A DNA stretch of 34,504 nt from positions 1-34,504 of the forward strand of contig JASJDN010000067.1 of assembly GCA_030065205.1 (NCBI GenBank), written 5' to 3'. Shown piece after piece: positions 25,302 through 33,082 of this stretch (position 1 is the stretch's first letter; every line of letters begins with the position of its first letter). The notes beneath the pieces are model-generated. The model ran no database searches. It had not been told where the DNA came from and was given only the letters and a program-made list of their open reading frames with translations. The DNA is from Crocosphaera sp. GTDB taxonomy: Bacteria; Cyanobacteriota; Cyanobacteriia; Cyanobacteriales; Microcystaceae. The translations under genes were made by a program, and so were the position numbers.

Positions 25302-25568
25302 ACTTCCCCCGTACATTTGACCTAAAAATCGCTGAAAGCCTTATTTGACAGAGGATACACTAGATAGTATATCAGTTCTGTGTCCATGTAAGGGGTTGCT
25401 CTATGCCTGCGATCGCATTACAATTTAGATCCTAGGTGCGATCGCTCAAAACACGCTCCAGTTAAGCTTCAGAGTGGGTTGTACCCAGTAACGGGTAGTT
25501 CAAAAATCGCTAGAACTACCTTTGGGAAAGGCTTTCAGCGATTTTTCTATGGGGAAGTTCAGTTATAA
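25292..25568. repeat. MITE-like element with two-part long inverted repeats
   Basis: 277 bp. Outer arms TTATAACTGAACTTCCCC (25292-25309) and its exact reverse complement (25551-25568), 18/18. Inner arms AAAAATCGCTGAAAGCCTT (25324-25342) and exact reverse complement (25528-25546), 19/19. The middle holds a smaller stem (GGTAGTTC/GAACTACC around 25494-25520) and HIP1-type octamers, and no reading frame. The left arm supplies the last codons and stop of the E1-AT fusion gene. The remaining part up to tniQ (25569-25718) shows nothing I recognise. Confidence 0.85.
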
Positions 25569-25718
25569 CCGTTCTTCCCTACCTCTGCCAAGTTATCACA
25601 ACAACTAAATCACTGAATTATATTAAATTATGACCTTTTTGATATCGCCGTCAGGCGAGTCGAATTGTTTTGAGCAAAATAGAAGTTTCTTCAGCATTAA
25701 ACTGGAGTTTCTCTTCTC

Positions 25719-26207
25719 CTATCTTTCCTTTCCCATACGCTTAAACGCCATGCCACATCGTTGACACCTCCCCTCAACCCAGTGAGAAGGAATCGCAAAC
25801 CGTTGACGACACGATGGACATCTCGTTAACAACTGAACACCATGCTTAGAACAATTTAGTTGCGATTGATATTGCCATTCCATGCGATGATAAGGTTTTT
25901 CCCCATAACACAACCCACATAAACGAATCGGTAATAATTTTATCGGTTCTTGGGGTAACATCGCCTCTAACTGTGCCACCGATAACCCAATTAACTCCCC
26001 AACCGCTTCTAACTCCTCCTCACTAGGAAACGGAATAAAGCGAAACTTCTCCCAACGTCCCAAAACCGAACCAATTCCAGCCGCCTTACCCAATGCAGAC
26101 AGAGAAACCGACTCATGGCGACAATAACGCCCCAAATAATGACTGATACTCTCACCCTCGTAAGGCTCTAATACCCAAGGGGGTTGAAAATTTGCCTTAG
26201 ACTTCAT
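25719..26207 (-). CDS. tniQ: TniQ, short V-K type
   Basis: 162 aa, the short form found in Cas12k transposons (about 167 aa in the reference). N-terminal TniQ domain: PYEGESISHYLGRYCRHESVSLSALGKAAGIGSVLGRWEKFRF. Four zinc-ligand pairs are kept: LCGLCYGE, NCSKHG, RCPSCRQ and RCQRCGM. It connects the Cas12k-RNA complex with the TnsC filament. No loss of conserved residues seen. Last of tnsB-tnsC-tniQ; starts 10 bp after the tnsC stop. Confidence 0.95.
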   Translation of the reverse strand: MKSKANFQPPWVLEPYEGESISHYLGRYCRHESVSLSALGKAAGIGSVLGRWEKFRFIPFPSEEELEAVGELIGLSVAQLEAMLPQEPIKLLPIRLCGLCYGEKPYHRMEWQYQSQLNCSKHGVQLLTRCPSCRQRFAIPSHWVEGRCQRCGMAFKRMGKER

Positions 26208-26217
26208 TGATACTCCC

Positions 26218-27132
26218 CTATCCTATCTTTTGGGTGGGAGGTTTGCGATGACTAAGATAAGCCATGATATTAGAGGGTGTGAACTCAAAATCAGGGTCAT
26301 CTACCGTAAACATGGCAAGTTGGCGCAAAATATCATATAAACTCTCAATGAGTCCCCCTGACTTTTCAGTTAACGTTTCCACCACTTCTGGATAATGGGT
26401 TAAATTTAAGCGGTTTTTCTGTGTTAAAAAGGTTTGTTCCCAATGCTCAATCACCATTGCCACATCGTTTGAGGTTAAAGCGGGAAACTCATGCCATTCC
26501 AAAAAAGAATTATTAATCGCCACATAAGCTGGATGATTTCGCCCTAAAATATCCTCTAAATAATGTGTCCCTGCCAAAATCACTGAAATTTTTTGATGAT
26601 CATATAAATCCATCAACTCGTTCAACGCTTCCAACTTCAAATAATCTGCCTTGCCAATAATCAAAATCTTCACCCCATAACGCTGGAGATTATCCCAGGT
26701 ACGTGAGCGTAAATGTCTTAAGGTGCCTAAATTTGATAATGGATGCCCAAATTGTCCCAATATACCCCGATATAAATCCGTTGCTTTCCCCCTCTGCAAC
26801 ATCTCCACATAAAATACTGTTGCAGGTATCTCGAATAAAGATCCTCGTCGTCTCACGTGGGCCATCCGATAAAATTCACAAGCTTTCAATAATCCAGATC
26901 CTCTGGTTCCCACCACATAGCCACACAACTTCAAATCTCGTTGATCGTTCAACCAAGTAAATAAATCCTGATCCCGATCTAAGGGACAATAAGTGTCAGC
27001 CTTCCCAATGCGCTCAATTTCTGCCTGTTGTGCTGGAGTGCGACCATTTACTGCTTCTGAAGGTTGTCGATGATGAACCTTCGAGGATTTGGGGGGAGTG
27101 GGACTGTTTGCTGCTAAATTAGCCTTGGCCAT
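26218..27132 (-). CDS. tnsC: TnsC AAA+ adaptor with degenerate Walker A and B
   Basis: 304 aa, slightly longer than the reference V-K TnsC (about 276). The AAA+ regulator normally binds ATP, forms a filament on target DNA and recruits TnsB. The fold is recognisable along its length: LFTWLNDQRDLKLCGYVVG, VEMLQRGKATDLYRGIL, ISVILAGTHYLEDIL, LEWHEFPALTSNDVAMVIEHWEQ, SGGLIESLYDILRQLA. But the P-loop reads GTRGSGLLKAC (residues 75-85) where the family has GxxxxGKTxxC, and Walker B reads ILIIGKADYLK (156-166) where it has LIIDEADRL. The Lys/Thr and Asp/Glu needed for ATP binding and hydrolysis are all gone, while the frame is open. It is either a decayed or an ATP-independent TnsC. 6 bp after tnsB. 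Confidence 0.93.
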   Translation of the reverse strand: MAKANLAANSPTPPKSSKVHHRQPSEAVNGRTPAQQAEIERIGKADTYCPLDRDQDLFTWLNDQRDLKLCGYVVGTRGSGLLKACEFYRMAHVRRRGSLFEIPATVFYVEMLQRGKATDLYRGILGQFGHPLSNLGTLRHLRSRTWDNLQRYGVKILIIGKADYLKLEALNELMDLYDHQKISVILAGTHYLEDILGRNHPAYVAINNSFLEWHEFPALTSNDVAMVIEHWEQTFLTQKNRLNLTHYPEVVETLTEKSGGLIESLYDILRQLAMFTVDDPDFEFTPSNIMAYLSHRKPPTQKIG

Positions 27133-27138
27133 GATGAT

Positions 27139-29112
27139 TTACCAGTTATTTTTCTTATATTCGTGCCAATCCTCAATATTGGTAATAATACCTGAATTGC
27201 GCCGTCTGAGTCTGGGATTGGGTTTAGGGGGTAATGGTTGAGTGATGACTTTTGTTCGGCACTTGCGTCCTATTTTAGCTGAGGCGATCGCTTCTTCAAC
27301 TACTTTTCCTGAATCAAGTTCAGGTTGAGGGATATTTTGGGGGAATATCTCGGTAAGAGTCGATTGATTAGTCGCTTTATCCCGTTTATTCTGGGCAGTT
27401 TTTCTTCTTTTGCGCTTTTCATGACGCTTTTGAGCTAGAAAATTGAGGTGATTATATCGCTCATTGAGAATAGAGATATTATCGGTGTCTTTTGATTGCT
27501 TTCTCAGTTTTTGTACAATCCACTTTAACTCATCAAAAGTCATTTGTTCTTGCTCAAAATATCGGGCTTTAATGATGCCAATAAATGCACTGGTTTCTCC
27601 CTTTTTGGCGGCGGTATAGGCAAGTAAAGTAACAATATTTCTTGGGTCATATCTTAATGAAATCTCCTTTCCAATAAAATCCGTTAAACAGTCTCCTTGA
27701 TAAATAAGGTTTTCAAACTGAATGGTTCCATATTTTTGAACTTTGCGATGAGTTTGCTTGAGGAGACAGATATCTAAGGTTCTTTCATCAACTATCTCTG
27801 CTCCTCTGATTAACCCACTGTGCCATCGTTCTGTTCGTCGTTGTATCTGAAATTGAGGCTCAATCTTTGTCTTCGGATAATGATGTTGATTGTAATGATC
27901 GACAAAATATTGGACTAATTCTTTTTCCAATTCTTCAAATATCATACAGGCATGAGTTTCAGCGTTTTTATCTCGTTCTTGTACTGTTGAACCTGTATAG
28001 CCAGGTAAATTTTTTAGGATTTCGTTATTAGTTTGATTGAAAACGGTTTCGACTAATCCTCCGGCTGAAGGAAAGGCTCTTAATTTCCATTGAAACCCTA
28101 ATTGGGTGGCGATTAGTTGGGCATGATTACTTTTGAATTCTTTGGCTCTATCGGTGACTAAATATTCGGGGATTCCATGCTGTTCCCATTCATGTTGTAA
28201 GCCATACTTTTCTTTGACTTCTTTGGGTAAAATAGCATGACGCAAGGCTAACGCTACTCGATGAGAATTAGCGGCAACAAAGCCTAAATAATAACCCATT
28301 AAACACCCTGAATAACTATCGATAATAACGGTTAAAAAAGGACGGATAGGTTCTCCTTTTCTATCTCGTATAATTTCGGATTTAGGGTCTGAATGTTCAT
28401 GCTCAGTTTTCTCAATGATAAAAATATCAAGTTTGGTATGGTCAGCTTGCCAAATTTGATTACTATGGGTGATATGTAGGTTTTCATCAATAGTTTGTAC
28501 AATTTGATGATCAATATCGGCTCCAGGATGTCTTGCTTTAGACTTTTTCTTCCTATCTAGTTCATCGTTAATTACTTTATAAACGGTCACATGGGAAGGA
28601 TATTTTCCGATAATTAAGTCTTCTAAAACTTCAGGATAAGGTTTGAGGAGTTTTGCAAAACCATCTTTTTTTTTGATATCTGTAGGCAGTGTTTCTCCTT
28701 GGGCAGCTAAGGCCATTAATGCGTTATATATCTGACTGATATTTTGCCTGGCTCCTTTTTTTCTGCCCCATTTATAGAGTTTGATAATAAAATCACGCCA
28801 TTGCTGAGAAATACGGTATTGTCCTTTATCTTGACGGCCGGCGGTTATGGTTGCAATTCCTTCATTGGCTATTTTGGCTAACATCCGTCGAATGGTGCGA
28901 GGACTTTTGCCAAGGGTTTCGGCAGCTTTTGCGATCGCTTGTGATCGTTGCTGCTTGTTGGAAGCTTGCAGTATGGGTTCAAGTGCTTTGAGTTTTTGTT
29001 CTGCTTTGGGAGTAAGTTCAGTATTAATTAGTTTGAAGGGTTGAGGGTCTGATTTTAGACTTTTTGACGAGTTTACTTCAATTTCACCTGAATTTATGCC
29101 TGATGAATCCAT
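27139..29112 (-). CDS. tnsB: TnsB, DDE-family transposase
   Basis: 657 aa from ATG at 29110-29112 (MDSSGINSGEIEVN); a longer form from 29190 is open but adds an unlikely N-terminus. Residues about 30-200 hold helix-turn-helix end-binding domains (QAIAKAAETLGKSPRTIRRMLAKI). The catalytic core has Asp224 in IWQADHTKLD, Asp321 in YLVTDRAKEF and Glu355 in GGLVETVF, the DDE triad of the retroviral-integrase-like transposases, with normal spacing (34 residues between second Asp and Glu). A Mu-type beta-barrel follows, then a basic, proline-rich tail ending DWHEYKKNNW, the likely TnsC-contacting hook. It joins the 3' ends of the transposon to the target. First gene of tnsB-tnsC-tniQ. Longer than the reference (about 584 aa). 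Confidence 0.96.
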   Translation of the reverse strand: MDSSGINSGEIEVNSSKSLKSDPQPFKLINTELTPKAEQKLKALEPILQASNKQQRSQAIAKAAETLGKSPRTIRRMLAKIANEGIATITAGRQDKGQYRISQQWRDFIIKLYKWGRKKGARQNISQIYNALMALAAQGETLPTDIKKKDGFAKLLKPYPEVLEDLIIGKYPSHVTVYKVINDELDRKKKSKARHPGADIDHQIVQTIDENLHITHSNQIWQADHTKLDIFIIEKTEHEHSDPKSEIIRDRKGEPIRPFLTVIIDSYSGCLMGYYLGFVAANSHRVALALRHAILPKEVKEKYGLQHEWEQHGIPEYLVTDRAKEFKSNHAQLIATQLGFQWKLRAFPSAGGLVETVFNQTNNEILKNLPGYTGSTVQERDKNAETHACMIFEELEKELVQYFVDHYNQHHYPKTKIEPQFQIQRRTERWHSGLIRGAEIVDERTLDICLLKQTHRKVQKYGTIQFENLIYQGDCLTDFIGKEISLRYDPRNIVTLLAYTAAKKGETSAFIGIIKARYFEQEQMTFDELKWIVQKLRKQSKDTDNISILNERYNHLNFLAQKRHEKRKRRKTAQNKRDKATNQSTLTEIFPQNIPQPELDSGKVVEEAIASAKIGRKCRTKVITQPLPPKPNPRLRRRNSGIITNIEDWHEYKKNNW

Positions 29113-29204
29113 AATAAGCTTATCCCGAAGGATGGATAAAAAACAATAAATGACATGATTTACTTTAAGGATTGTAGCAAACCTTTTCAAAAAATGACAC
29201 TTTT

Positions 29205-29216
29205 TACTTTAAAGTA
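29205..29216. promoter_or_regulatory. Palindrome TACTTTAAAGTA upstream of tnsB
   Basis: A perfect 12-bp palindrome about 93 bp before the tnsB ATG; a partial copy (TACTTTAAGG) is at 29161. It could be an operator for tnsB. Pattern only. Confidence 0.3.
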
Positions 29217-29300
29217 GTTAATAGGGCGATCTGAGGTTACACAATTCTTGAAAGGTATATGCAGAGCGGACTTTATCCTATTCAGGTTCTCCAGAAATAG

Positions 29301-29397
29301 GTGACATTAATTCTTTAAAAAGTGACAATAATTATTTAATGTACAACAAATTAATTGTCGTTGTGACACATTGTTGTCGTTCAAGCTTCAGTGACAC
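29301..29397. repeat. CAST right end with TnsB-binding-type repeats
   Basis: Inverted relative to the left end. 29324-29345 is the exact reverse complement of 9591-9612 (22/22, including TGTACA), and 29301-29318 that of 9618-9635 (17/18). Outward follow TTAATTGTCGTTGTGACACA, TTGTTGTCG and CAGTGACAC, ending at 29397. A terminal TGTACA would be expected next; instead the sequence changes to TCCCGTTACACCGACG, the start of IS605-like DNA. Confidence 0.85.
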
Positions 29398-30190
29398 TCC
29401 CGTTACACCGACGTAGGAGGTTAACGGTGAGACGGCGCGTTTAAACTGCGCGGGAAACCCACGCAGACAGCACCTCATGAATTGCGACAAACCAATAAAA
29501 TCCACCAACGGGAGAGGATTTACAAAGCCTGGTAGGTTTTTGTAGATTATGTTAAGTTGATTAAAGGAGTATACAAATGTCGAGAAATTGATAACCTTAA
29601 CTTACGAGTATAAGCTCATTCCAGATAAACGGCAGATTGAGGTAATTGAACACACCTTAGATGTTTGTCGGTCTGTCTGGAATTATGCTTTGCGCGAACG
29701 TAAGGATTGGTTGAACTCTCGTAAATCCCCTGTTAATACCTGTTCATTAGTTCAGGAATATATTATCCCTCTAGATATTTCTTATCTTGGCTACCATAAT
29801 CAAGCGAAAGCATTAACAAAAGCCAAGAAAACTAACGAGATTCTTACGTCAGTTAACGCTCAAGTTCTACAGCAAATCCTAAGAACTTTAGACAGAGCTT
29901 TTACTGATATGAAGTCTAAGAAGTTGGGTTTTCCTCGCTTTAAAAATAAGTACAGGATGCGCTCTTATGTGTATCCTCAGATGTTAAAAGATTGTGTCAA
30001 AGGTGAGCAAATAAAGTTACCACAAATAGGATGGATAAAATTTAGGAAATCTAGAGAAATACCATTAGGGTTTGAGGTAAAACAAGCTCGTATTGTTAGG
30101 AGAGCATCAGGGTACTTTGTCATGCTATCAATGCAATTAGATATCAATAATGCGAGTTTAAGAATCTCCCGTTACAGCGACGATAGGAGC
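29398..30190 (+). mobile_element. Decayed IS605/IS1341-like element
   Basis: Bounded by two similar direct repeats: CTCCCGTTACACCGACGTAG at 29396 and CTCCCGTTACAGCGACGATA at about 30168, each followed by GGAG and TTAAC. Between them lie palindromic sequences and the N-terminal half of tnpB. No tnpA is present. The limits are estimates. Confidence 0.55.
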
Positions 30191-30202
30191 TTAACAGGAT
30201 GA
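29588..30202 (+). pseudogene. tnpB: TnpB, N-terminal half only
   Basis: 204 codons from a TTG at 29588 (MITLTYEYKLIPDKRQIEVIEHTLDVCRSVWNYALRERKDW), the start of IS605-type TnpB, an RNA-guided nuclease ancestor of Cas12. It matches the family to about residue 185 (VRRASGYFVMLSMQLDIN) and then runs into element-end sequence and a stop. The RuvC and zinc-finger parts are missing, so no nuclease activity is possible. A Shine-Dalgarno-like AAAGGAG precedes an ATG at 29577 that stops after four codons, so the natural start may be frameshifted. Confidence 0.85.
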
Positions 30203-30292
30203 GTGTCAATAGAGGCAATTTATCCATTTCCAACGATCATCATCAAGCGACCGCTTATTACCAATTAAAAATGATTATAATAATTAGGAAAA

Positions 30293-31156
30293 ATGAATAA
30301 CAATATCAAAAAAAAAAGCAAAAAGCTGGAATCTAAAATTGAACTTCAACATCTGATTAAAATTTATGGAAAGCAACCTCATGTCGCACTCCAGTTATTT
30401 CGAGAAGGCAAAACTAGAGATGATATTTTAGAATTAACCAACCAAGTTGTTAGTATTGCCGATATTTCCCTCAAGATTAATCAAGGGGAATTATTCGTGA
30501 TTATGGGATTATCCGGTTCAGGAAAATCAACCCTAGTTCGTTGTATCAATCGTTTGATTAAACCCACCAGTGGACATATTTACATTGATGGGGAAGATGT
30601 TGCTCACATTGATGAGAAGAGAATGCGAGAACTTCGTTTAAGCAAAATATCAATGGTGTTTCAACAATTTGGGCTATTTCCTCATAAAACGGTCAGGGAA
30701 AATGTAGCATATGGTCTGAAAGTACGGGGAATTAAACCTCCTTTACGCCATCAGAAAGCAATGGAAACCTTAGCCTTAGTGGGTTTAGAACAATGGGCCG
30801 ATTATTTTCCCTCTGCTTTGAGTGGGGGAATGCAGCAAAGAGTGGGTTTAGCCAGAGCTTTAGCCACAGATGCAGAGATTTTACTGATGGATGAACCCTT
30901 TAGCGCACTTGATCCTCTGATTCGACGAGAAATGCAAGAGGAATTACTTCGTCTGCAAAAAGAACTCCACAAAACCATTATTTTTATTAGTCATGATATT
31001 CACGAAGCCTTTAAAATTGGCGATCGCATTGCTGTCATGAAAGAAGGAAAAATTGTGCAACTAGGCACACCCAAAGAAATCATTAGTCAACCTGCTAATG
31101 ACTATATTCGGGCTTTTCTTCAAGATATATATGATTCCAAAGCTATTCTAGGATAG
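30293..31156 (+). CDS. proV: Glycine betaine/proline-type ABC transporter, ATP-binding protein
   Basis: 287 aa. Starts IELQHLIKIYGKQPHVALQLFREGKTRDDILE, the N-terminal stretch special to ProV/OpuAA. Walker A is GLSGSGKST, signature LSGGMQQRVGLARALA, Walker B ILLMDEPFSALDP, switch His in FISHDIHEAF. The paired CBS domains that sense ionic strength in ProV/OpuAA are absent; the protein ends soon after the ATPase domain (about 280 aa versus about 400). It energises uptake of compatible solutes at the cytoplasmic membrane. First of three genes, 24 bp before the next ATG. Confidence 0.93.
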   Translation: MNNNIKKKSKKLESKIELQHLIKIYGKQPHVALQLFREGKTRDDILELTNQVVSIADISLKINQGELFVIMGLSGSGKSTLVRCINRLIKPTSGHIYIDGEDVAHIDEKRMRELRLSKISMVFQQFGLFPHKTVRENVAYGLKVRGIKPPLRHQKAMETLALVGLEQWADYFPSALSGGMQQRVGLARALATDAEILLMDEPFSALDPLIRREMQEELLRLQKELHKTIIFISHDIHEAFKIGDRIAVMKEGKIVQLGTPKEIISQPANDYIRAFLQDIYDSKAILG

Positions 31157-31180
31157 TTGATTCATTATCCCAAAATTTTC

Positions 31181-32212
31181 ATGAAACAATTGTTAAAATT
31201 CAGAAGCACAATCTTCTTACCCATCTTGTTAACAAGTTTTGTAATCGCTTGTCAACCAACACCCCAGTCAGAAGACAACACAACCGAATCAACTCAAAAC
31301 GTGACTGTCCGTACTGCCCATAGTAACTGGATCGAAGAACACTTCCAAACAGAAATTGTCAAGATAGGGTTAGAAAAACTAGGGTATGAAGTTGAAACCC
31401 CCAAAGAAATCGATTATCCAGCCCTTTATGTTTCTGTAGCTAATGGAGATTTAGACTATAGCGTTGTTTACTATTATCCTGGACACAAAGACTTCTTTGA
31501 CAATGCTGGTGGCCAAACTAAGTTAGAGGGACTAGGTACTTTAACACCGGATGGCATACAAGGATATCAAATCGATAAAAAAACGGCACAGCAATATAAT
31601 ATTACTAACCTCGAACAGTTAAAAGATCCCAAAATTGCTCAACTATTTGACTCTGATGGTGATGGAAAAGCCAATTTAGTCGGTTGTAATGCAGGTTGGG
31701 CTTGTGAGTTAATTATCGAGCATCATCTTGATGCTTATGGACTTCGGGATACGGTTGAACACGATCGAGGACAATATACTGCCTTATTGGCCAATAGTCT
31801 AACTCGTTACAAAGAAGGACAATCCATTTTTTTCTATGCTTATAATCCCCATTGGGTTGGGGCCGTATTAAAACCTGATCAAGATGTGATTTGGTTAGAA
31901 GTTCCTTTTACCTCTTTACCCAAAAAAATGGCTAATCTCACAGAAAAGGATACCTCAGTTGAAGGAAAAAATCGTGGTTTTCCTGGCACTGAACAACGCA
32001 TTGTCGGTAACAAGCAATTCTTAGAGGCTAATCCCATGGCCAAGCGTTGGTTTGAGTTAGTGCAAATTTCGGCTGAAGATATTAACCAAGAAAGTCTTCG
32101 CATTAAAGAGGGGGAAAATCAACCAGAAGATATTCGCCGTCATGCTCAAGAATGGGTTGACAACAATCAAGCGTTATTTGATAGTTGGATCGAAAAAGCC
32201 CGTAATAATTAA
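31181..32212 (+). CDS. proX: Glycine betaine-type ABC transporter, lipoprotein binding protein
   Basis: 343 aa from ATG at 31181 (MKQLLKFRSTIFLPILLTSF), chosen because it gives a proper lipoprotein signal with lipobox VIAC; the frame is open from 31157. The mature part is an OpuAC-type periplasmic binding domain: VRTAHSNWIEEHFQTEIVKIGLEKLGYEV, YPALYVSVANGDLDYSVVYYYPGHKDFF, QIDKKTAQQYNITNLEQLKDPKIA, GCNAGWACELIIEHHLDAYGLRDTVEHDRGQY. The ligand is probably a quaternary amine such as glycine betaine (family knowledge). Ends 3 bp before the permease ATG. The protein at 33072-34145 is a paralogue. Confidence 0.92.
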   Translation: MKQLLKFRSTIFLPILLTSFVIACQPTPQSEDNTTESTQNVTVRTAHSNWIEEHFQTEIVKIGLEKLGYEVETPKEIDYPALYVSVANGDLDYSVVYYYPGHKDFFDNAGGQTKLEGLGTLTPDGIQGYQIDKKTAQQYNITNLEQLKDPKIAQLFDSDGDGKANLVGCNAGWACELIIEHHLDAYGLRDTVEHDRGQYTALLANSLTRYKEGQSIFFYAYNPHWVGAVLKPDQDVIWLEVPFTSLPKKMANLTEKDTSVEGKNRGFPGTEQRIVGNKQFLEANPMAKRWFELVQISAEDINQESLRIKEGENQPEDIRRHAQEWVDNNQALFDSWIEKARNN

Positions 32213-32215
32213 CCT

Positions 32216-33082
32216 ATGGCGACTAACAATCCACAAGGATTAGATATTATCTTAAATCCCTTTCAACTGTATACCATCCCCCTTGATGATTGGATTACCA
32301 ATTTTATTAATTTTATTGTTGATCATTTTCGTCCCTTTTTTCAGGCCATTAGCCTTCCCATTAGTTGGGGATTGAAGCAGATAGAATGGGGGTTTAGTGC
32401 CATTCCTCCCGTAATTTTTATCATTATCATTGGTATCATTGCCTGGCAATTAGCAGGAAGAAAAATTGCCCTTTATAGCATTATCGCTTTAACCTTAATT
32501 GGTTTCGTCGGTGCTTGGGAACAAGCAATGGTATCTTTGTCTTTAGTCGTAACGGCCCTGTTATTTTGTCTACTGGTGGGGATTCCTGTGGGTGTTCTCA
32601 GTGCTAAACATGATCCCCTCGAAAGAGTCATACGTCCGCTTCTGGATGTGATGCAAACCTTACCATCCTTTGTCTATCTGGTCCCTGTGGTGATGCTGTT
32701 TGGTATTGGGGAAGTTCCTGGGGTTATTGCCACCATTATTTTTGCTATTCCTCCTCTCATTCGTCTGACTAATTTAGGTATTAGACAAGTTTCCCCAGAA
32801 GTGGTCGAAGCAGCGATCGCTTTTGGTTCAACCCCTTGGCAAGTTTTATGGGAAGCGCAAATTCCCCTAGCCATGCCTACTATTTTAGCAGGGATTAATC
32901 AAGGGATTCTCATGGCTTTATCTATGTCCGTCGTAACCTCTATGATTGCTGTGCCAGGACTCGGACAGATGGTGTTACAGGGAGTCGGTCGTTTAGATGT
33001 GGGACTGGCTGCTGTAGGGGGATTAGGCATTGTTCTGTTAGCCATTATGCTCGATCGCATTACCCAAGCAATTAGTCGTTAA
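32216..33082 (+). CDS. proW: Glycine betaine/proline-type ABC transporter, permease
   Basis: 288 aa with about six to seven hydrophobic segments (for example PPVIFIIIIGIIAWQLAG, LSLVVTALLFCLLVGIPVGV, VYLVPVVMLFGIG, VIATIIFAIPPLI). The EAA loop that docks the ATPase is EAAIAFGSTPWQVLWEAQIP. The N-terminal WITNFINFIVDHFRPFF is the usual ProW start. Forms the membrane channel for the solute. Overlaps the convergent gene by 11 bp (33072-33082). Confidence 0.94.
   Translation: MATNNPQGLDIILNPFQLYTIPLDDWITNFINFIVDHFRPFFQAISLPISWGLKQIEWGFSAIPPVIFIIIIGIIAWQLAGRKIALYSIIALTLIGFVGAWEQAMVSLSLVVTALLFCLLVGIPVGVLSAKHDPLERVIRPLLDVMQTLPSFVYLVPVVMLFGIGEVPGVIATIIFAIPPLIRLTNLGIRQVSPEVVEAAIAFGSTPWQVLWEAQIPLAMPTILAGINQGILMALSMSVVTSMIAVPGLGQMVLQGVGRLDVGLAAVGGLGIVLLAIMLDRITQAISR

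Larger units (their letters stand above)
9557..29397. mobile_element. Type V-K CRISPR-associated transposon (Cas12k CAST, Tn7-like)
   Basis: About 19.8 kb. The left end (LE, the end nearest the protospacer) is TGTACA at 9557. The order inward is TnsB repeats, delocalised crRNA, CRISPR, tracrRNA, cas12k, cargo, tniQ, tnsC, tnsB and the right-end (RE) repeats. All parts of the class are present: Cas12k finds the target through RNA, TniQ and TnsC bridge, and TnsB does the strand transfer. There is no tnsA, as is normal for V-K, which implies replicative or cointegrate-type insertion (family knowledge). The RE limit of 29397 is my estimate: it is the last base of a GTGACAC repeat before sequence of IS605 type; the expected terminal TGTACA is missing there. 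TnsC lacks its ATPase motifs, so present activity is doubtful. Confidence 0.93.

Noticed and set aside
29340..29345. TGTACA at 29340 as the true right end
   Set aside because: TnsB-type TGTC/GTGAC repeats continue outward to 29397, so it is the internal site matching 9591.
3133..30202. The TnpB C-terminal remnant at 3133 and the N-terminal half at 29588 as two parts of one element split by the transposon
   Set aside because: They face opposite ways, lie 26 kb apart with the housekeeping genes between, and the transposon's left end is at the tRNA, not near 3133.
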